DNA of 64,000 bases from NCBI RefSeq assembly GCF_036021035.1, contig NZ_CP107930.1:1240001-1304000 (forward strand), written 5' to 3'. Positions 1 to 8,326 of the stretch are shown one piece after another. The DNA is from Kineococcus sp. NBC_00420 (GTDB lineage: Bacteria > Actinomycetota > Actinomycetes > Actinomycetales > Kineococcaceae). Each line of letters starts with the position of its first letter. The first letter of the stretch is position 1. The position numbers were made by a program, and so were the translations under genes. The notes below the pieces were generated by a model that was not told where the DNA came from, searched no databases, and saw only the letters and a list, made by a program, of their open reading frames with translations.

Positions 1-510
1 CTCACCGCGCCCGGACCCCGGGAGCCAGTCCAGCCGGGCGTAGAACAGGATGATCCCGGCCAGCGCCAGCAGGAACGGTGGAGCCGTGGCGGCCACCAGC
101 AGCACCCCGCGGTAGACGCCGGCGAACCGCCAGCGCAACGCGGCCGAGGCCGCGAAGAGGGTCGCGAGCAGCAGGGCGACGACGAAGGAGGCCAGCACCA
201 GTTCCAGCGTCGCCGGGAACGCCGACGCGAGGTCGGTCGCCACCGGGCGGTGCGTCCGGTAGGAGGTGCCGAAGTCCCCCCGGACGGCGTGCCCGAGGAA
301 CCGCAGGAACTGCACGGGCCACGGGTCGTCGAGGCCGAGCCGGTGACGTTCGGCGTCGACGGCCGCGCGGGAGGCGTTGGCCCCCAGCGCGGCCCGGGCC
401 GGGTCCCCGGGGGAGATCTGCTGCAGCGCGAACACGACGGCGCTGAGGACGAGGAGCACGGCGACCAGCGCACCGAGCCGACGGACCACGAAGCGCAGCA
501 CGGGGTTCAC
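1..510 (-). CDS. Dipeptide/oligopeptide-type ABC transporter permease (DppB-like), 3' end cut off
   Basis: Inner-membrane permease of a peptide/nickel-type (DppB/OppB) ABC importer. The 170 visible residues begin VNPVLRFVVRRLGALVAV, the usual single N-terminal membrane helix. The periplasmic stretch typical of DppB follows (ISPGDPARAALG, then the LGLDDPWPVQFLRFL region). The rest of the protein, including the EAA loop, lies beyond the window. The GTG start at 510 overlaps the stop of the upstream DppC gene (GTGA) and sits in a strong ribosome binding site (CGGAGGTGA), so the two are translationally coupled. It is the last visible gene of the operon that starts near 9102. A substrate-binding protein is not seen and may lie past the edge. 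Confidence 0.88.
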   Translation of the reverse strand, partial: MNPVLRFVVRRLGALVAVLLVLSAVVFALQQISPGDPARAALGANASRAAVDAERHRLGLDDPWPVQFLRFLGHAVRGDFGTSYRTHRPVATDLASAFPATLELVLASFVVALLLATLFAASAALRWRFAGVYRGVLLVAATAPPFLLALAGIILFYARLDWLPGSGRGE

Positions 511-1367
511 CTCCGGGTTCCGAGCAGGGTGCGGATGCCGTCGCCGGCGAGGTTCGCGACGAGGCTGAGCAGCAGGACCGCCGCGCCGGGGACGACGGGG
601 ACCCACCACGCGCTGAGCAGGAGCTGGGTGTTCGCGGCGGTGTCCGCCCCGAGTTCCGCGGCGGGCGAGGGTTGTCCCAGGCCGAGGAAGGAGAGTCCGG
701 CCAGCAGCAGGACGACGTTGCCGATGTCCAGGCTGGCGGTGACGACGGCGGTGGGGACCGCCCCCGGCAGGACGTGGCGCAGGACGAGGCGTGCCCGGCC
801 CACCCCGGCGACGCGGGCGGCCTCGACGTGCGGACGGGTGACGATCGAGCGGACCTCGGACCGGATCAACCGGGCGTAGTAGGGCCACCAGACGATCGAC
901 ATCCCGAGCAGGGTGTTGCGCAGACCCGGCCCGAGCGCCGCCACGAGGGCGATGGCGACCAGCGTCGAGGGCAGCGCCAGGAACAGGTCGGTGAGGCGCA
1001 TCAGCACCGTGTCGACCCAGCCGCCGGCCACCCCCGACGCGACCCCGACGACCCCACCGACGAGCAACCCGATCGCGACGACGGCGAGGGCGGAGAACCA
1101 CGAGGTCTGCAGGCCGAAGAGGGTGCGGGAGAGGATGTCGCGGCCGATGGAGTCGGTGCCCAGCAGGTTGCCCGCCGACCCGAGGGGCAGTTGCGGGGCG
1201 GCCACCGGCTGGATCGGGTCGGCCGGGGCGAGGAAGCGGGCGAACACCGCGAGGACGGTCAGCGCGCCCAGCAGGGCGACGAGGAACCAGGCGAGCCGGC
1301 GGCCGCTGCGACCGCGGCCGGTGACGACCGGGACCGTGAGCCGGCGGGTGACCAGGACGGAGCTCAC
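507..1367 (-). CDS. Dipeptide/oligopeptide-type ABC transporter permease (DppC-like)
   Basis: Second permease of the importer, 286 residues, full length for the DppC/OppC family. It has an N-terminal helix after a short basic segment and the motif LLGTDSIGRDILSRTLFG that opens the BPD_transp domain. The EAA-type cytoplasmic loop is seen in HVEAARVAGVGRARLVLRHV, which contacts the ATPase. Hydrophobic segments follow to the C-terminus. The start at 1367 was chosen because GTG overlaps the TGA of the upstream ATPase gene. It pairs with the truncated DppB downstream and with the fused ATPase upstream. Confidence 0.92.
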   Translation of the reverse strand: MSSVLVTRRLTVPVVTGRGRSGRRLAWFLVALLGALTVLAVFARFLAPADPIQPVAAPQLPLGSAGNLLGTDSIGRDILSRTLFGLQTSWFSALAVVAIGLLVGGVVGVASGVAGGWVDTVLMRLTDLFLALPSTLVAIALVAALGPGLRNTLLGMSIVWWPYYARLIRSEVRSIVTRPHVEAARVAGVGRARLVLRHVLPGAVPTAVVTASLDIGNVVLLLAGLSFLGLGQPSPAAELGADTAANTQLLLSAWWVPVVPGAAVLLLSLVANLAGDGIRTLLGTRR

Positions 1368-3112
1368 GCGACCACCCCGATCTCGGGGACGGAGGCGACG
1401 AGCGCCCGGGTGTAGGGCTCGCGGGGGTTTCCGATGACCGCGTCGGCGTCGCCGAGCTCGACGATCCGGCCCGCTTCGACGACGGCGATGCGGTCCCCCA
1501 TCAGCCGGGCCACCGCGAGGTCGTGGGTGACGAAGAGGACGGTCATGGCGAGCTCCTCCCGCATGTCCCGGATGAGGTTCAGGGTCGTGGCCGCGAGCGA
1601 GGCGTCCAGGGCGCTGGTCGGTTCGTCGCAGAGCAGCACGGCGGGGCGCAGGATGGTCGCCCGGGCCAGGGCGACCCGCTGACGCTGTCCGCCGGAGAGG
1701 TCCGCGGGTCGTGAGCGGGCGAGCGAGGCCGGCAGCGAGATGGCCTCGAGGGCCGCCGCGACCCGGCGGTCGGCCTCGGCGCGCCCCAGTCGCAGCGGGG
1801 CGAGGCGTTCCCGCAGCGTCTCCCCCACGCTCAGCCACGGGGTGAGCGAGGAACCGGCGTCCTGGAACACCATCTGGGCGCCGCCCGCGGCGACGGTGAT
1901 GCGCCCGGAGCGGACGGGGACGAGGCCCGCGATCGCTCGCAGGATCGTCGACTTGCCGGAGCCGCTCTCGCCGACGATGGCCAGCGCCTCCCCCGCGGGG
2001 ACGCCGAAACCCACCCCGCGCACGGCCTCGACGCTGCGGCGCCGGCGCCCGTGACCGACGGTGTAGGTGCAGACGACGTCCTCGAGGAGCACCGCGAGGT
2101 CGTCCGACACCCGCGCGGCCCGCACCGGGGCGGTCGCCGCGACGGTCACGGACCGCGCCACGTCCTCGGTCGGGAACCAGCACGCGGCGCCGTGGTCCGC
2201 GCTCGGCCGGGAGGCGTCGAGGTCCGGGGTGTCGGTGGTGCAGCGCGCCACCGCCAGCGGGCAGCGGCCCCGGTAGGCGCAGCCGTGCAGACGTTCCGCG
2301 GGGGTCAGGGTGTCGCCGGTCAGCGTGGGCAGCCGGCGGTCCTTGGCGACCTGCAGCGAGAGCCGCGACCGCAGCAGACCCGCCGTGTAGGGGTGCGAGG
2401 GTTCGTTCAGCACCTGCTCGGTGGGGCCCACCTCGGCGAACCGGCCCGCGTACATGACGGCGATGCGGTCGGCGATCTGCGCGGCCACGCCGAGGTCGTG
2501 GGTGATGAGCAGGACGCTGCAGCCGTGGTCGTCGCGCAGTTCGCGCAGCAGGTCGAGCAGCTGGGCCTGCACGGTGACGTCGAGCGCCGTCGTCGGTTCG
2601 TCCGCGACGACGAGGGCGGGACGGCCCGCCATCGCGATCGCGGCCATGACGCGCTGGCGCAGACCTCCGGAGAGTTCGTGCGGGTAGACCCGGAACCGCA
2701 GTTCGGGTTCGGGGACACCCATCGCGCCCAGCAGGGCGATCGCCCCCGGACGGTCCTGACCGGCTTCGACGATCTGGCGGCCGACGCGCATCGTCGGGTT
2801 CAGCGAGGTCATCGGGTCCTGGAAGATCGCCCCGAGCGCGCTGCGCCGGGCCTGGCGTCGTGCGGTCTCCGTGCCGTGGGCCATGTCGGTGTCGAGGACC
2901 CGCACCTCGCCCGTGACGTGCGGGCGGGCGGCGTCGGGCAGCAGCCCGAGGACGCTCAGCGCGAGCATGCTCTTGCCGGAACCGGACTCCCCGACGAGGC
3001 CGACGATCTCACCGCGGGCGATGTCGAGGTCGACGCCGCGCAGCACCTCCGAGCGCACGCCGTCGCGTTCCAGGGACACGTGCAGGTCCCGCACGGTAGC
3101 CGTGGGGTTCAC
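1364..3112 (-). CDS. Fused double ABC transporter ATPase (DppD-DppF type)
   Basis: 582 residues holding two complete ABC ATPase modules that in most peptide importers are separate proteins. Module 1 has Walker A GESGSGKS (residues 41-48), signature LSGGLRQRV and Walker B VVADEPT. It ends in the cysteine-rich oligopeptide-ABC tail (CAYRGRCPLAVARC). Module 2 has Walker A GESGSGKST near residue 380, signature LSGGQRQRV and LLCDEPTSALD. The protein energises the two permeases encoded just downstream. The GTG start at 3112 overlaps the TGA of the preceding deacetylase gene. Both modules keep all catalytic motifs, so both should hydrolyse ATP. The substrate class cannot be told from the ATPase. Confidence 0.93.
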   Translation of the reverse strand: MNPTATVRDLHVSLERDGVRSEVLRGVDLDIARGEIVGLVGESGSGKSMLALSVLGLLPDAARPHVTGEVRVLDTDMAHGTETARRQARRSALGAIFQDPMTSLNPTMRVGRQIVEAGQDRPGAIALLGAMGVPEPELRFRVYPHELSGGLRQRVMAAIAMAGRPALVVADEPTTALDVTVQAQLLDLLRELRDDHGCSVLLITHDLGVAAQIADRIAVMYAGRFAEVGPTEQVLNEPSHPYTAGLLRSRLSLQVAKDRRLPTLTGDTLTPAERLHGCAYRGRCPLAVARCTTDTPDLDASRPSADHGAACWFPTEDVARSVTVAATAPVRAARVSDDLAVLLEDVVCTYTVGHGRRRRSVEAVRGVGFGVPAGEALAIVGESGSGKSTILRAIAGLVPVRSGRITVAAGGAQMVFQDAGSSLTPWLSVGETLRERLAPLRLGRAEADRRVAAALEAISLPASLARSRPADLSGGQRQRVALARATILRPAVLLCDEPTSALDASLAATTLNLIRDMREELAMTVLFVTHDLAVARLMGDRIAVVEAGRIVELGDADAVIGNPREPYTRALVASVPEIGVVA

Positions 3113-4014
3113 GCGACTCCTCCCCCGACCCGTTGCGCCGCAGGCAGGTGCGCGGCGATCGCCCGGGGCTGGGTGAACCAGACGCGGTCGCGGTGGGCGC
3201 TCAGGTGCCGCAGCGCCCGGTCCAGGGCGCGCAACCGGAACGGGGCACCGGAGATGAACGAGTGCAGGACGACGCTCATGACCAGGGGCTGCTCCTCGGA
3301 GCGTTCCAGCAGTTCGTCGAACTCGTCGACGATCATGTCGGCGAACTCCCCGGCCGAGGCGCCGCGGCCGACGACGGTCGTGCTGTCGTTGACCTCCAGG
3401 GCGTAGGGCAGGGCGAGGATCGACCCGGACACCGTCGCGATCGGCACCGGCCGGTCGTCCAGGCGCAGGTCGAGCAGGTACCGGTACCCGGTGGCGACGA
3501 GGTTGTCGAGCGTCGAGGTCGTGTGGGTCAGCCAGGGGCTGGACCAGCCGCCGGGCGCGGTTCCCTCCTCCGCCGCGATGCGGGCGGCGACGGCCGCGAG
3601 GTAGTCCGCCTCGCCGGCGGCGGACATCCCCTCGAGGGAGTCGGAGTTGGAGATCCCGTGGCCGACGAACTCCGCACCGAGGCGCCGCGCGGCCTGGAGG
3701 AGTTCCGGGGCGGTGTCGTAGAGGGCGGTGTTCAGCAGGACGGTCGGCGGGATTCCCGCGCGCTCGAGGCGTTCCAGCAACCGGAACGCACCGACGCGGT
3801 TGCCGTAGTCGCGCCACGAGGTGTTCACGAGGTCGGGGGCGCCGACCTCGGGGACGATGTCCTCGGTGCGGCCCGCGCCGAACCGGTACTCCTCGAGACC
3901 GAGGGCGACGTAGACGGCCAGGCGGCGGCCGTCCGGCCAGTCCGGGCCGGGGGCGGCGGTGATGGGCTGGTACTCCCAGACGGCGTGGCCGGGAGACTTC
4001 TCGTCGTGCGTCAT
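3109..4014 (-). CDS. Polysaccharide-deacetylase-fold protein, PuuE/allantoinase-like
   Basis: 301 residues of the NodB/polysaccharide deacetylase fold, closest in style to the PuuE branch (cofactor-independent allantoinases and imidase-like hydrolases) and not to secreted chitin deacetylases: there is no signal peptide. Landmarks are LAVYVALGLEEYRFG, the NTSWRDYGNRVGAFRLLERLERAGIPPTV region around residue 70, EFVGHGISNSDSLEGMS, and GGWSSPWLTHTTSTLDNL, where PuuE proteins have a GW-SP-T motif. It most likely hydrolyses a cyclic or linear amide. ATG at 4014 overlaps the TGA of the amidohydrolase gene. The context with a hydantoin-type racemase supports a ureide-like substrate, but the exact substrate is unknown. 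Confidence 0.85.
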   Translation of the reverse strand: MTHDEKSPGHAVWEYQPITAAPGPDWPDGRRLAVYVALGLEEYRFGAGRTEDIVPEVGAPDLVNTSWRDYGNRVGAFRLLERLERAGIPPTVLLNTALYDTAPELLQAARRLGAEFVGHGISNSDSLEGMSAAGEADYLAAVAARIAAEEGTAPGGWSSPWLTHTTSTLDNLVATGYRYLLDLRLDDRPVPIATVSGSILALPYALEVNDSTTVVGRGASAGEFADMIVDEFDELLERSEEQPLVMSVVLHSFISGAPFRLRALDRALRHLSAHRDRVWFTQPRAIAAHLPAAQRVGGGVA

Positions 4015-5531
4015 GCGATCCACCTGTTCATTCCGACGTCGGTGCGGGCGGCCCGGCGGACCACGGCGTCGTAGGCCGGGAGCAGGGCGTCGGCCGCGGC
4101 CCACGTGCGTTGGAGAGCGGGAAGACGGGCGGCGTGCAGTTCACGCGCCTCCGCCAGCAGTTCGGTCTCGTCCACGGAGACCACCCGGCCGGCCTCGGCG
4201 ACGACGTGACCGGCGACGAGGGTCATGGCGACGCTGCCCCCGTTCTCGCAGTAGACGAGCTGGCCGCGGAGGTCGTTGAAGGGGGTGAACGCGGGGGCGT
4301 GCAGGTCGAGCAGGAGGAGGTCGGCCTGGGCGCCGACGTCGACGCGACCGATCCGGCCGGTCTGGCGCATGGCCGCCGCGCCGCCCTCCCAGAGGGCCTC
4401 GAGGACCTCGGTGGTGCTGGGCCAGTCCTCGGCGTCGAGCCCCGAGACGTTGTGCACGAGCCCCGCGGCCTTGACGACGCCCCAGGTGTTCACGGTGTCG
4501 TCGCAGATCGCCTCGTCGACGCCGAGCGCGATCGGGATGCCCCGCTCGCGCATGGCCCGGAACGGCATGACCCCGCTACCCAGGCGCAGGTTGCTGACGG
4601 GGTTGTGGGCCACGACGGCGCCCGCGTCGGCGATGAGGTCCAGGTCGTCGTCGTCGACCCAGACGGCGTGGATGACGTTGACCCGCTCGCTGAGCAGCCC
4701 GAGGTCGGCCGTGTAGCGGACCAGGCTGCGGCCGGCGAAGCGTTCCTGCCCGGTGCCTGGCACCGAGAGCGCCCGTTGCACGCGGGTCTCCAGGAAGTGG
4801 GCGAACAACGGGAGGTCGTGACGGCGGCTGAGGTCGTCGAGGGCCGCGAAGTACTCGGGGCTGACCCGCTGGGGGGCGGAGATCGACACCGCGGCCGTGA
4901 GCCGGCCGCCGTGGCTCCCGTGCCAGTTCCCGACGAGGTGGTCGTAGGCCGCGAGGAGTTCCGGGGCCGCGGCCGGGGCGGGGGTGTTCAACGCCGCGGC
5001 GAAACCCTCGTCGGCCCCGGCCAGGAACGGGAGCTTGTCCGCGTCCGGGAGTTCGGGCTGGTCCAGGGCGACCGAGGCGCGGATCCCGCTGTCGGCGTAG
5101 GCCTGCATGACCGCGTCGATGATCTCGGGGTCCGGGGTCGGCATGAGGAACGCGTCGTCCTGCACGCTCGTCGTCCCGGTGCGCAGCATCTCCAGCGCGC
5201 CGAGCATCGTGCGCAGGTACGCCTCCCGCGGGGTCGGCGTCAGGGCCGGGTCGGCGGGGGACTCGTAGAGCATGAACGTCTCGAGCGGACGGCTGCGGAA
5301 CGCGCCCTTGAGGTGGTTCGCGGGCGAGTGGAAGTGCGCGTTGACCAGACCGGGGACGAGGACGTGGTGACCGGCGCCGTCGACGGTGCGGGCGTCGGCG
5401 GGGGCGAGTCCCCGCGCCTGCTCCCCGATCGCGGCGATGACGTCGCCGTCGACGAGGAGGTCGGTGGGGCCGACCATCGCCGAGGGCTGGGCGGGGGCCC
5501 AGACCAGGACATCGGTGAACAGGACGCTCAT
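4011..5531 (-). CDS. TRZ/ATZ-type amidohydrolase (chlorohydrolase/deaminase family)
   Basis: 506 residues of the metal-dependent amidohydrolase superfamily, in the branch of atrazine chlorohydrolase, SAH/MTA deaminase and guanine deaminase. Visible metal ligands are the HxH pair in VNAHFHSP (H66, H68), the histidine of FAHFLETR and the histidine of NVIHAVWVDD. The late aspartate is in ALGVDEAICDD, where the common GTDG motif is changed to GVDEA. The C-terminal beta-sandwich segment is GAQADLLLLDL. It probably deaminates or hydrolyses a purine-, triazine- or ureide-like ring. I chose the ATG at 5531, which overlaps the racemase stop by 4 bases. A GTG two codons earlier (5537) is possible. Confidence 0.9.
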   Translation of the reverse strand: MSVLFTDVLVWAPAQPSAMVGPTDLLVDGDVIAAIGEQARGLAPADARTVDGAGHHVLVPGLVNAHFHSPANHLKGAFRSRPLETFMLYESPADPALTPTPREAYLRTMLGALEMLRTGTTSVQDDAFLMPTPDPEIIDAVMQAYADSGIRASVALDQPELPDADKLPFLAGADEGFAAALNTPAPAAAPELLAAYDHLVGNWHGSHGGRLTAAVSISAPQRVSPEYFAALDDLSRRHDLPLFAHFLETRVQRALSVPGTGQERFAGRSLVRYTADLGLLSERVNVIHAVWVDDDDLDLIADAGAVVAHNPVSNLRLGSGVMPFRAMRERGIPIALGVDEAICDDTVNTWGVVKAAGLVHNVSGLDAEDWPSTTEVLEALWEGGAAAMRQTGRIGRVDVGAQADLLLLDLHAPAFTPFNDLRGQLVYCENGGSVAMTLVAGHVVAEAGRVVSVDETELLAEARELHAARLPALQRTWAAADALLPAYDAVVRRAARTDVGMNRWIA

Positions 5532-6250
5532 CCCCACACCTCGCTCGTGGTCGGGGAACCGACGGGTTCGGCCCAGGTGTTCGCCCGGGAGGTCGTGAGG
5601 CCCTGCGCGAGCAACCCCTCGAGCGCCGTGGTCGCGGCGGCGACGCCGTCGATCACGGGAACCCCCAGGGCCGCGCGCAGACCGTCGACGAGGTCGGTGA
5701 GGCCGGCGCAGCCGAGCACGACGGCCTCGGCGCGCTTCGCCACGAGGGTCTCGCGGGCCTCGCGGGCGAAGGCGTCGAAGGCGGGTCCGGCGCCGGTCTC
5801 GATCTCCGCGACGGAGACGTCGACGGCACGGACGGTGCAGCGGTGCGCCAACCCGAGTTCCTGCACGACGCGGTCCGTCATGGCGATCGTCCGCGGCGGC
5901 ATGGTGATGACGCTGAACCGGTGCGCGAGCAGCGAGGCGGCCTGCAGCGCGGCCTCCGTCATGCCGACGACGGGTCCGTGGGCGAGTTCCCGGGCGGCCG
6001 GCAGACCGGTGTCCCCGAAGCAGGCGATCACGTAGCCGTCGACGCCGTCGCGTTCACCCCGTTCCACCTGTTCGAGGATCCCGGCGGCGCCGAACACCTC
6101 GTCGACGTGGGTCTCGACGGTGGCGGGGGCGCGGCGGGAGCAGGTGGCGCTGACGTGCGTGTCGGGGCGGGCGACGGCACGGGCGGCCGCGAGCACGACC
6201 TCCGTCATGGCGACGCTGGTGTTCGGGTTCAGGACCCGGACGTGGCTCAC
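5528..6250 (-). CDS. Asp/Glu/hydantoin racemase family protein
   Basis: 240 residues, full length for hydantoin/allantoin racemases. The two catalytic-cysteine regions are present: YVIACFGDTGLPAARE in the first half and AVVLGCAGLTDLVDGL in the second. The N-terminus (VRVLNPNTS, NPNTS motif) is the signature start of this family. Such enzymes interconvert enantiomers of 5-membered cyclic ureides through two-cysteine proton transfer. GTG at 6250 overlaps the kinase stop. With the PuuE-like gene two positions downstream, it suggests that an allantoin- or hydantoin-like ring is handled in this operon. Confidence 0.9.
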   Translation of the reverse strand: MSHVRVLNPNTSVAMTEVVLAAARAVARPDTHVSATCSRRAPATVETHVDEVFGAAGILEQVERGERDGVDGYVIACFGDTGLPAARELAHGPVVGMTEAALQAASLLAHRFSVITMPPRTIAMTDRVVQELGLAHRCTVRAVDVSVAEIETGAGPAFDAFAREARETLVAKRAEAVVLGCAGLTDLVDGLRAALGVPVIDGVAAATTALEGLLAQGLTTSRANTWAEPVGSPTTSEVWG

Positions 6251-7122
6251 GCGAGGCTCCCCAGATCGGCGAGGTCGGCGAGGAGACCGGCGACGCCGTG
6301 GCCGCCGATCGCGACCCGGGCCGCGGCGGCACCCGCGCCCGCCGCCTCGACCGGATCGGCACCGGCGACGTGCGCGGCGGCGAAACCCCCGCAGAACGCG
6401 TCGCCGGCCCCGGTGGAGTCGACGGGGACGACGGCCTCGGTCGGCAGGAGGACCGTCCGGTCGGCGGTGGCGATCACGCAGCCGCGTTCGGCGGTCTTGA
6501 CGACGACGACGTCCGGGCCGGCGTCGCGGAAGATCTCCGCCGCCCGCTCCAGATCGGTCGTGCCGGCCAGGGCGACGGCCTCGACCTCGCTGGGCAGGAA
6601 GACGTCGCAGGTCGCCAGCAGGTCCAGGAGTTCCCGCTCGTTCCCCGCGACGTAGTCCTCCTGCAGGTCCAGGTAGATCGTCGCGTCGGTCTGCGCACGC
6701 AGCCACGGCCCCAGGGTGAGCTGGGAACGCAGGCTCATGGCCGAGACGAGGATCCCGTTCGCGGACAGCGCTTCACCCGTGACGTCCGCGGGGTACACGG
6801 AGAGGACGTCGAAGGCCTCCTCACCGCTGAGCAGGTGCCAGGTGCGCGACCCGTCGGCGGCGTACTCGACGCGGTTGCGCACGGTCGGGATGGTCCGCGG
6901 CCGGCTGGTCTCCACCCTGATGCCGAGTTCCGCGACGGTTCCCAGCAACGTCGACGGCAGGTCGGAACCCATCGGCGCCAGCATCCGCACGTCGGTGAGC
7001 GTGCGACGCGCGGCGAGCGCGGCGAAGAGGGCGTCGCCGCCGAGGGCGGTCGTCTCCCGTCCGTCGATGACGAGGTCGTCGATCGTGAGGTTCCCGACGC
7101 AGAGCAGCGACGCGTCAGTCAC
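6247..7122 (-). CDS. PfkB-family carbohydrate/nucleoside kinase
   Basis: 291 residues of the ribokinase/PfkB superfamily. It starts with LLCVGNLTIDDLVIDGRE and a GGDALFAAL motif (sugar-binding glycines, residues ~29-36). The C-terminal catalytic signature STGAGDAFCGGFAAA carries the general-base aspartate and the anion hole. Family members phosphorylate sugars, nucleosides or small alcohols with ATP. The substrate here is not predictable from motifs, but a SIS isomerase and BtpA in the same operon point to a sugar or nucleoside moiety. GTG at 7122 overlaps the SIS gene by 8 bases. No frame damage is seen. Confidence 0.9.
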   Translation of the reverse strand: MTDASLLCVGNLTIDDLVIDGRETTALGGDALFAALAARRTLTDVRMLAPMGSDLPSTLLGTVAELGIRVETSRPRTIPTVRNRVEYAADGSRTWHLLSGEEAFDVLSVYPADVTGEALSANGILVSAMSLRSQLTLGPWLRAQTDATIYLDLQEDYVAGNERELLDLLATCDVFLPSEVEAVALAGTTDLERAAEIFRDAGPDVVVVKTAERGCVIATADRTVLLPTEAVVPVDSTGAGDAFCGGFAAAHVAGADPVEAAGAGAAAARVAIGGHGVAGLLADLADLGSLA

Positions 7123-8326
7123 CGGGGTTCTCCGCTGCGCGGAACTGCGCCATGGCCAGGAGGTAGCCGGTGAGCTGCGCGGGGAGGACGGTCAGCAGCG
7201 GGCTGAGCGCCTCCGGGACCGCCGGAACGGTGATCACCCGGTCCGCGACCTCGTCGAACCCGGTCACCCCCTCGGTCGTGATGACGTAGACGCGACCCCC
7301 GAACCGCTTGGCCTCGGCGGCGGTGTGCACGGCGCGCGGCACCGACGGGCCGGCCGGCGCGATGATCCAGATCGGCTCCCCCGCCTTGAGGGAGTTGTAG
7401 TGGTGGAACTCCTCGACCTGGACCGCCTCGGCGTGGTCGGGGGTGCACTCCTTGACCTTGGCCGCGCCGATGACGGCGGAACCCCAGCTCGGGCCGGCCG
7501 CCGAGAACAGGAACGTGTCGGCGTCCCGTTCCCGTTCGGCGATCACCGCGAGGGGTTCCTCGACGTCGGCGATGACGCGTTCCATGAGGTCCGGGACGCG
7601 TTCGAGGTGTGCCGCGAGTTCCTCCGCTCCGGGCCGGCCGGTGGTCCGACCGACCCGGACGGCGAGGTCGAGGAGCAGGGCCAGGGCCGTCGTGGAGGAC
7701 TGGGTGGGCCAGCCGACCCGCGTGGCCTTGAGCAGCAGGGTCCGGCCGCACTCGGCGTCCAGCGTCGAGCCCGGGGTGTTGGTGATCGCGACCGTGAGGG
7801 CGCCGGCGTGCTGGGCGACCAGGGCCGCCTCGACGGTCCGCGTCGTCTCACCAGAGCTGGAGAGGGCGATGACCAGGCTGCGCGGGGTGAGCAGGGGCGC
7901 GAGGTAGTAGGCCAGGTCGAGGCTCTGCGCGGGTTCGCAGGGGACGCCGAGCATCTGCTCGAGCGTCTGGCGGGCGGCGATGGCGACCGCGAGGGAGTCC
8001 CCGGCACCGGTGACGAACACGCGGTCGAGGTCGTGCCCGGCGATCAGCCCGGCGAGCTCGGCGAGAGCCGTGTCGTTGGCGGCGAGGGTCTCCCGGATCC
8101 GCTCCGGCTGGGCCAGGAGTTCCGGGTAGGTGGCCTCGTCGCGGGCCCGCCGCTTCGGGTCCAGCGGGTGGTCGCTGGGCAGGGCCACGATCGAGGCGTG
8201 CTCGGCGGCGGAGACGCGCTGGACGACCTCCTGCTGACGGGCGTCGAGGGGGCTGTTCGGGCCGATGAAGGGGCTGGGGGGCGTGCTGGTCACAGGGGGC
8301 TCCGTCTGGCTGGATCGGTCGTTCAC
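7115..8326 (-). CDS. SIS-domain sugar isomerase/deaminase-like protein
   Basis: 403 residues with a double SIS (sugar isomerase) fold. SIS-1 has VFVTGAGDSLAVAIAARQ and the phosphosugar-binding IALSSSGETTRTVEAA. SIS-2 has LFSAAGPSWGSAVIGAAKVKE, and the motif EEFHHYNSLKAGEPIWII resembles the H-x-P-region of GlmS/AgaS-like isomerases. There is no glutaminase domain, so it is not GlmS. It likely isomerises or deaminates an (amino)sugar phosphate. GTG at 8326 overlaps the BtpA stop. A second GTG at 8293 is an alternative start, since the first 11 residues are non-conserved in style. Confidence 0.87.
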   Translation of the reverse strand: MNDRSSQTEPPVTSTPPSPFIGPNSPLDARQQEVVQRVSAAEHASIVALPSDHPLDPKRRARDEATYPELLAQPERIRETLAANDTALAELAGLIAGHDLDRVFVTGAGDSLAVAIAARQTLEQMLGVPCEPAQSLDLAYYLAPLLTPRSLVIALSSSGETTRTVEAALVAQHAGALTVAITNTPGSTLDAECGRTLLLKATRVGWPTQSSTTALALLLDLAVRVGRTTGRPGAEELAAHLERVPDLMERVIADVEEPLAVIAERERDADTFLFSAAGPSWGSAVIGAAKVKECTPDHAEAVQVEEFHHYNSLKAGEPIWIIAPAGPSVPRAVHTAAEAKRFGGRVYVITTEGVTGFDEVADRVITVPAVPEALSPLLTVLPAQLTGYLLAMAQFRAAENPGD

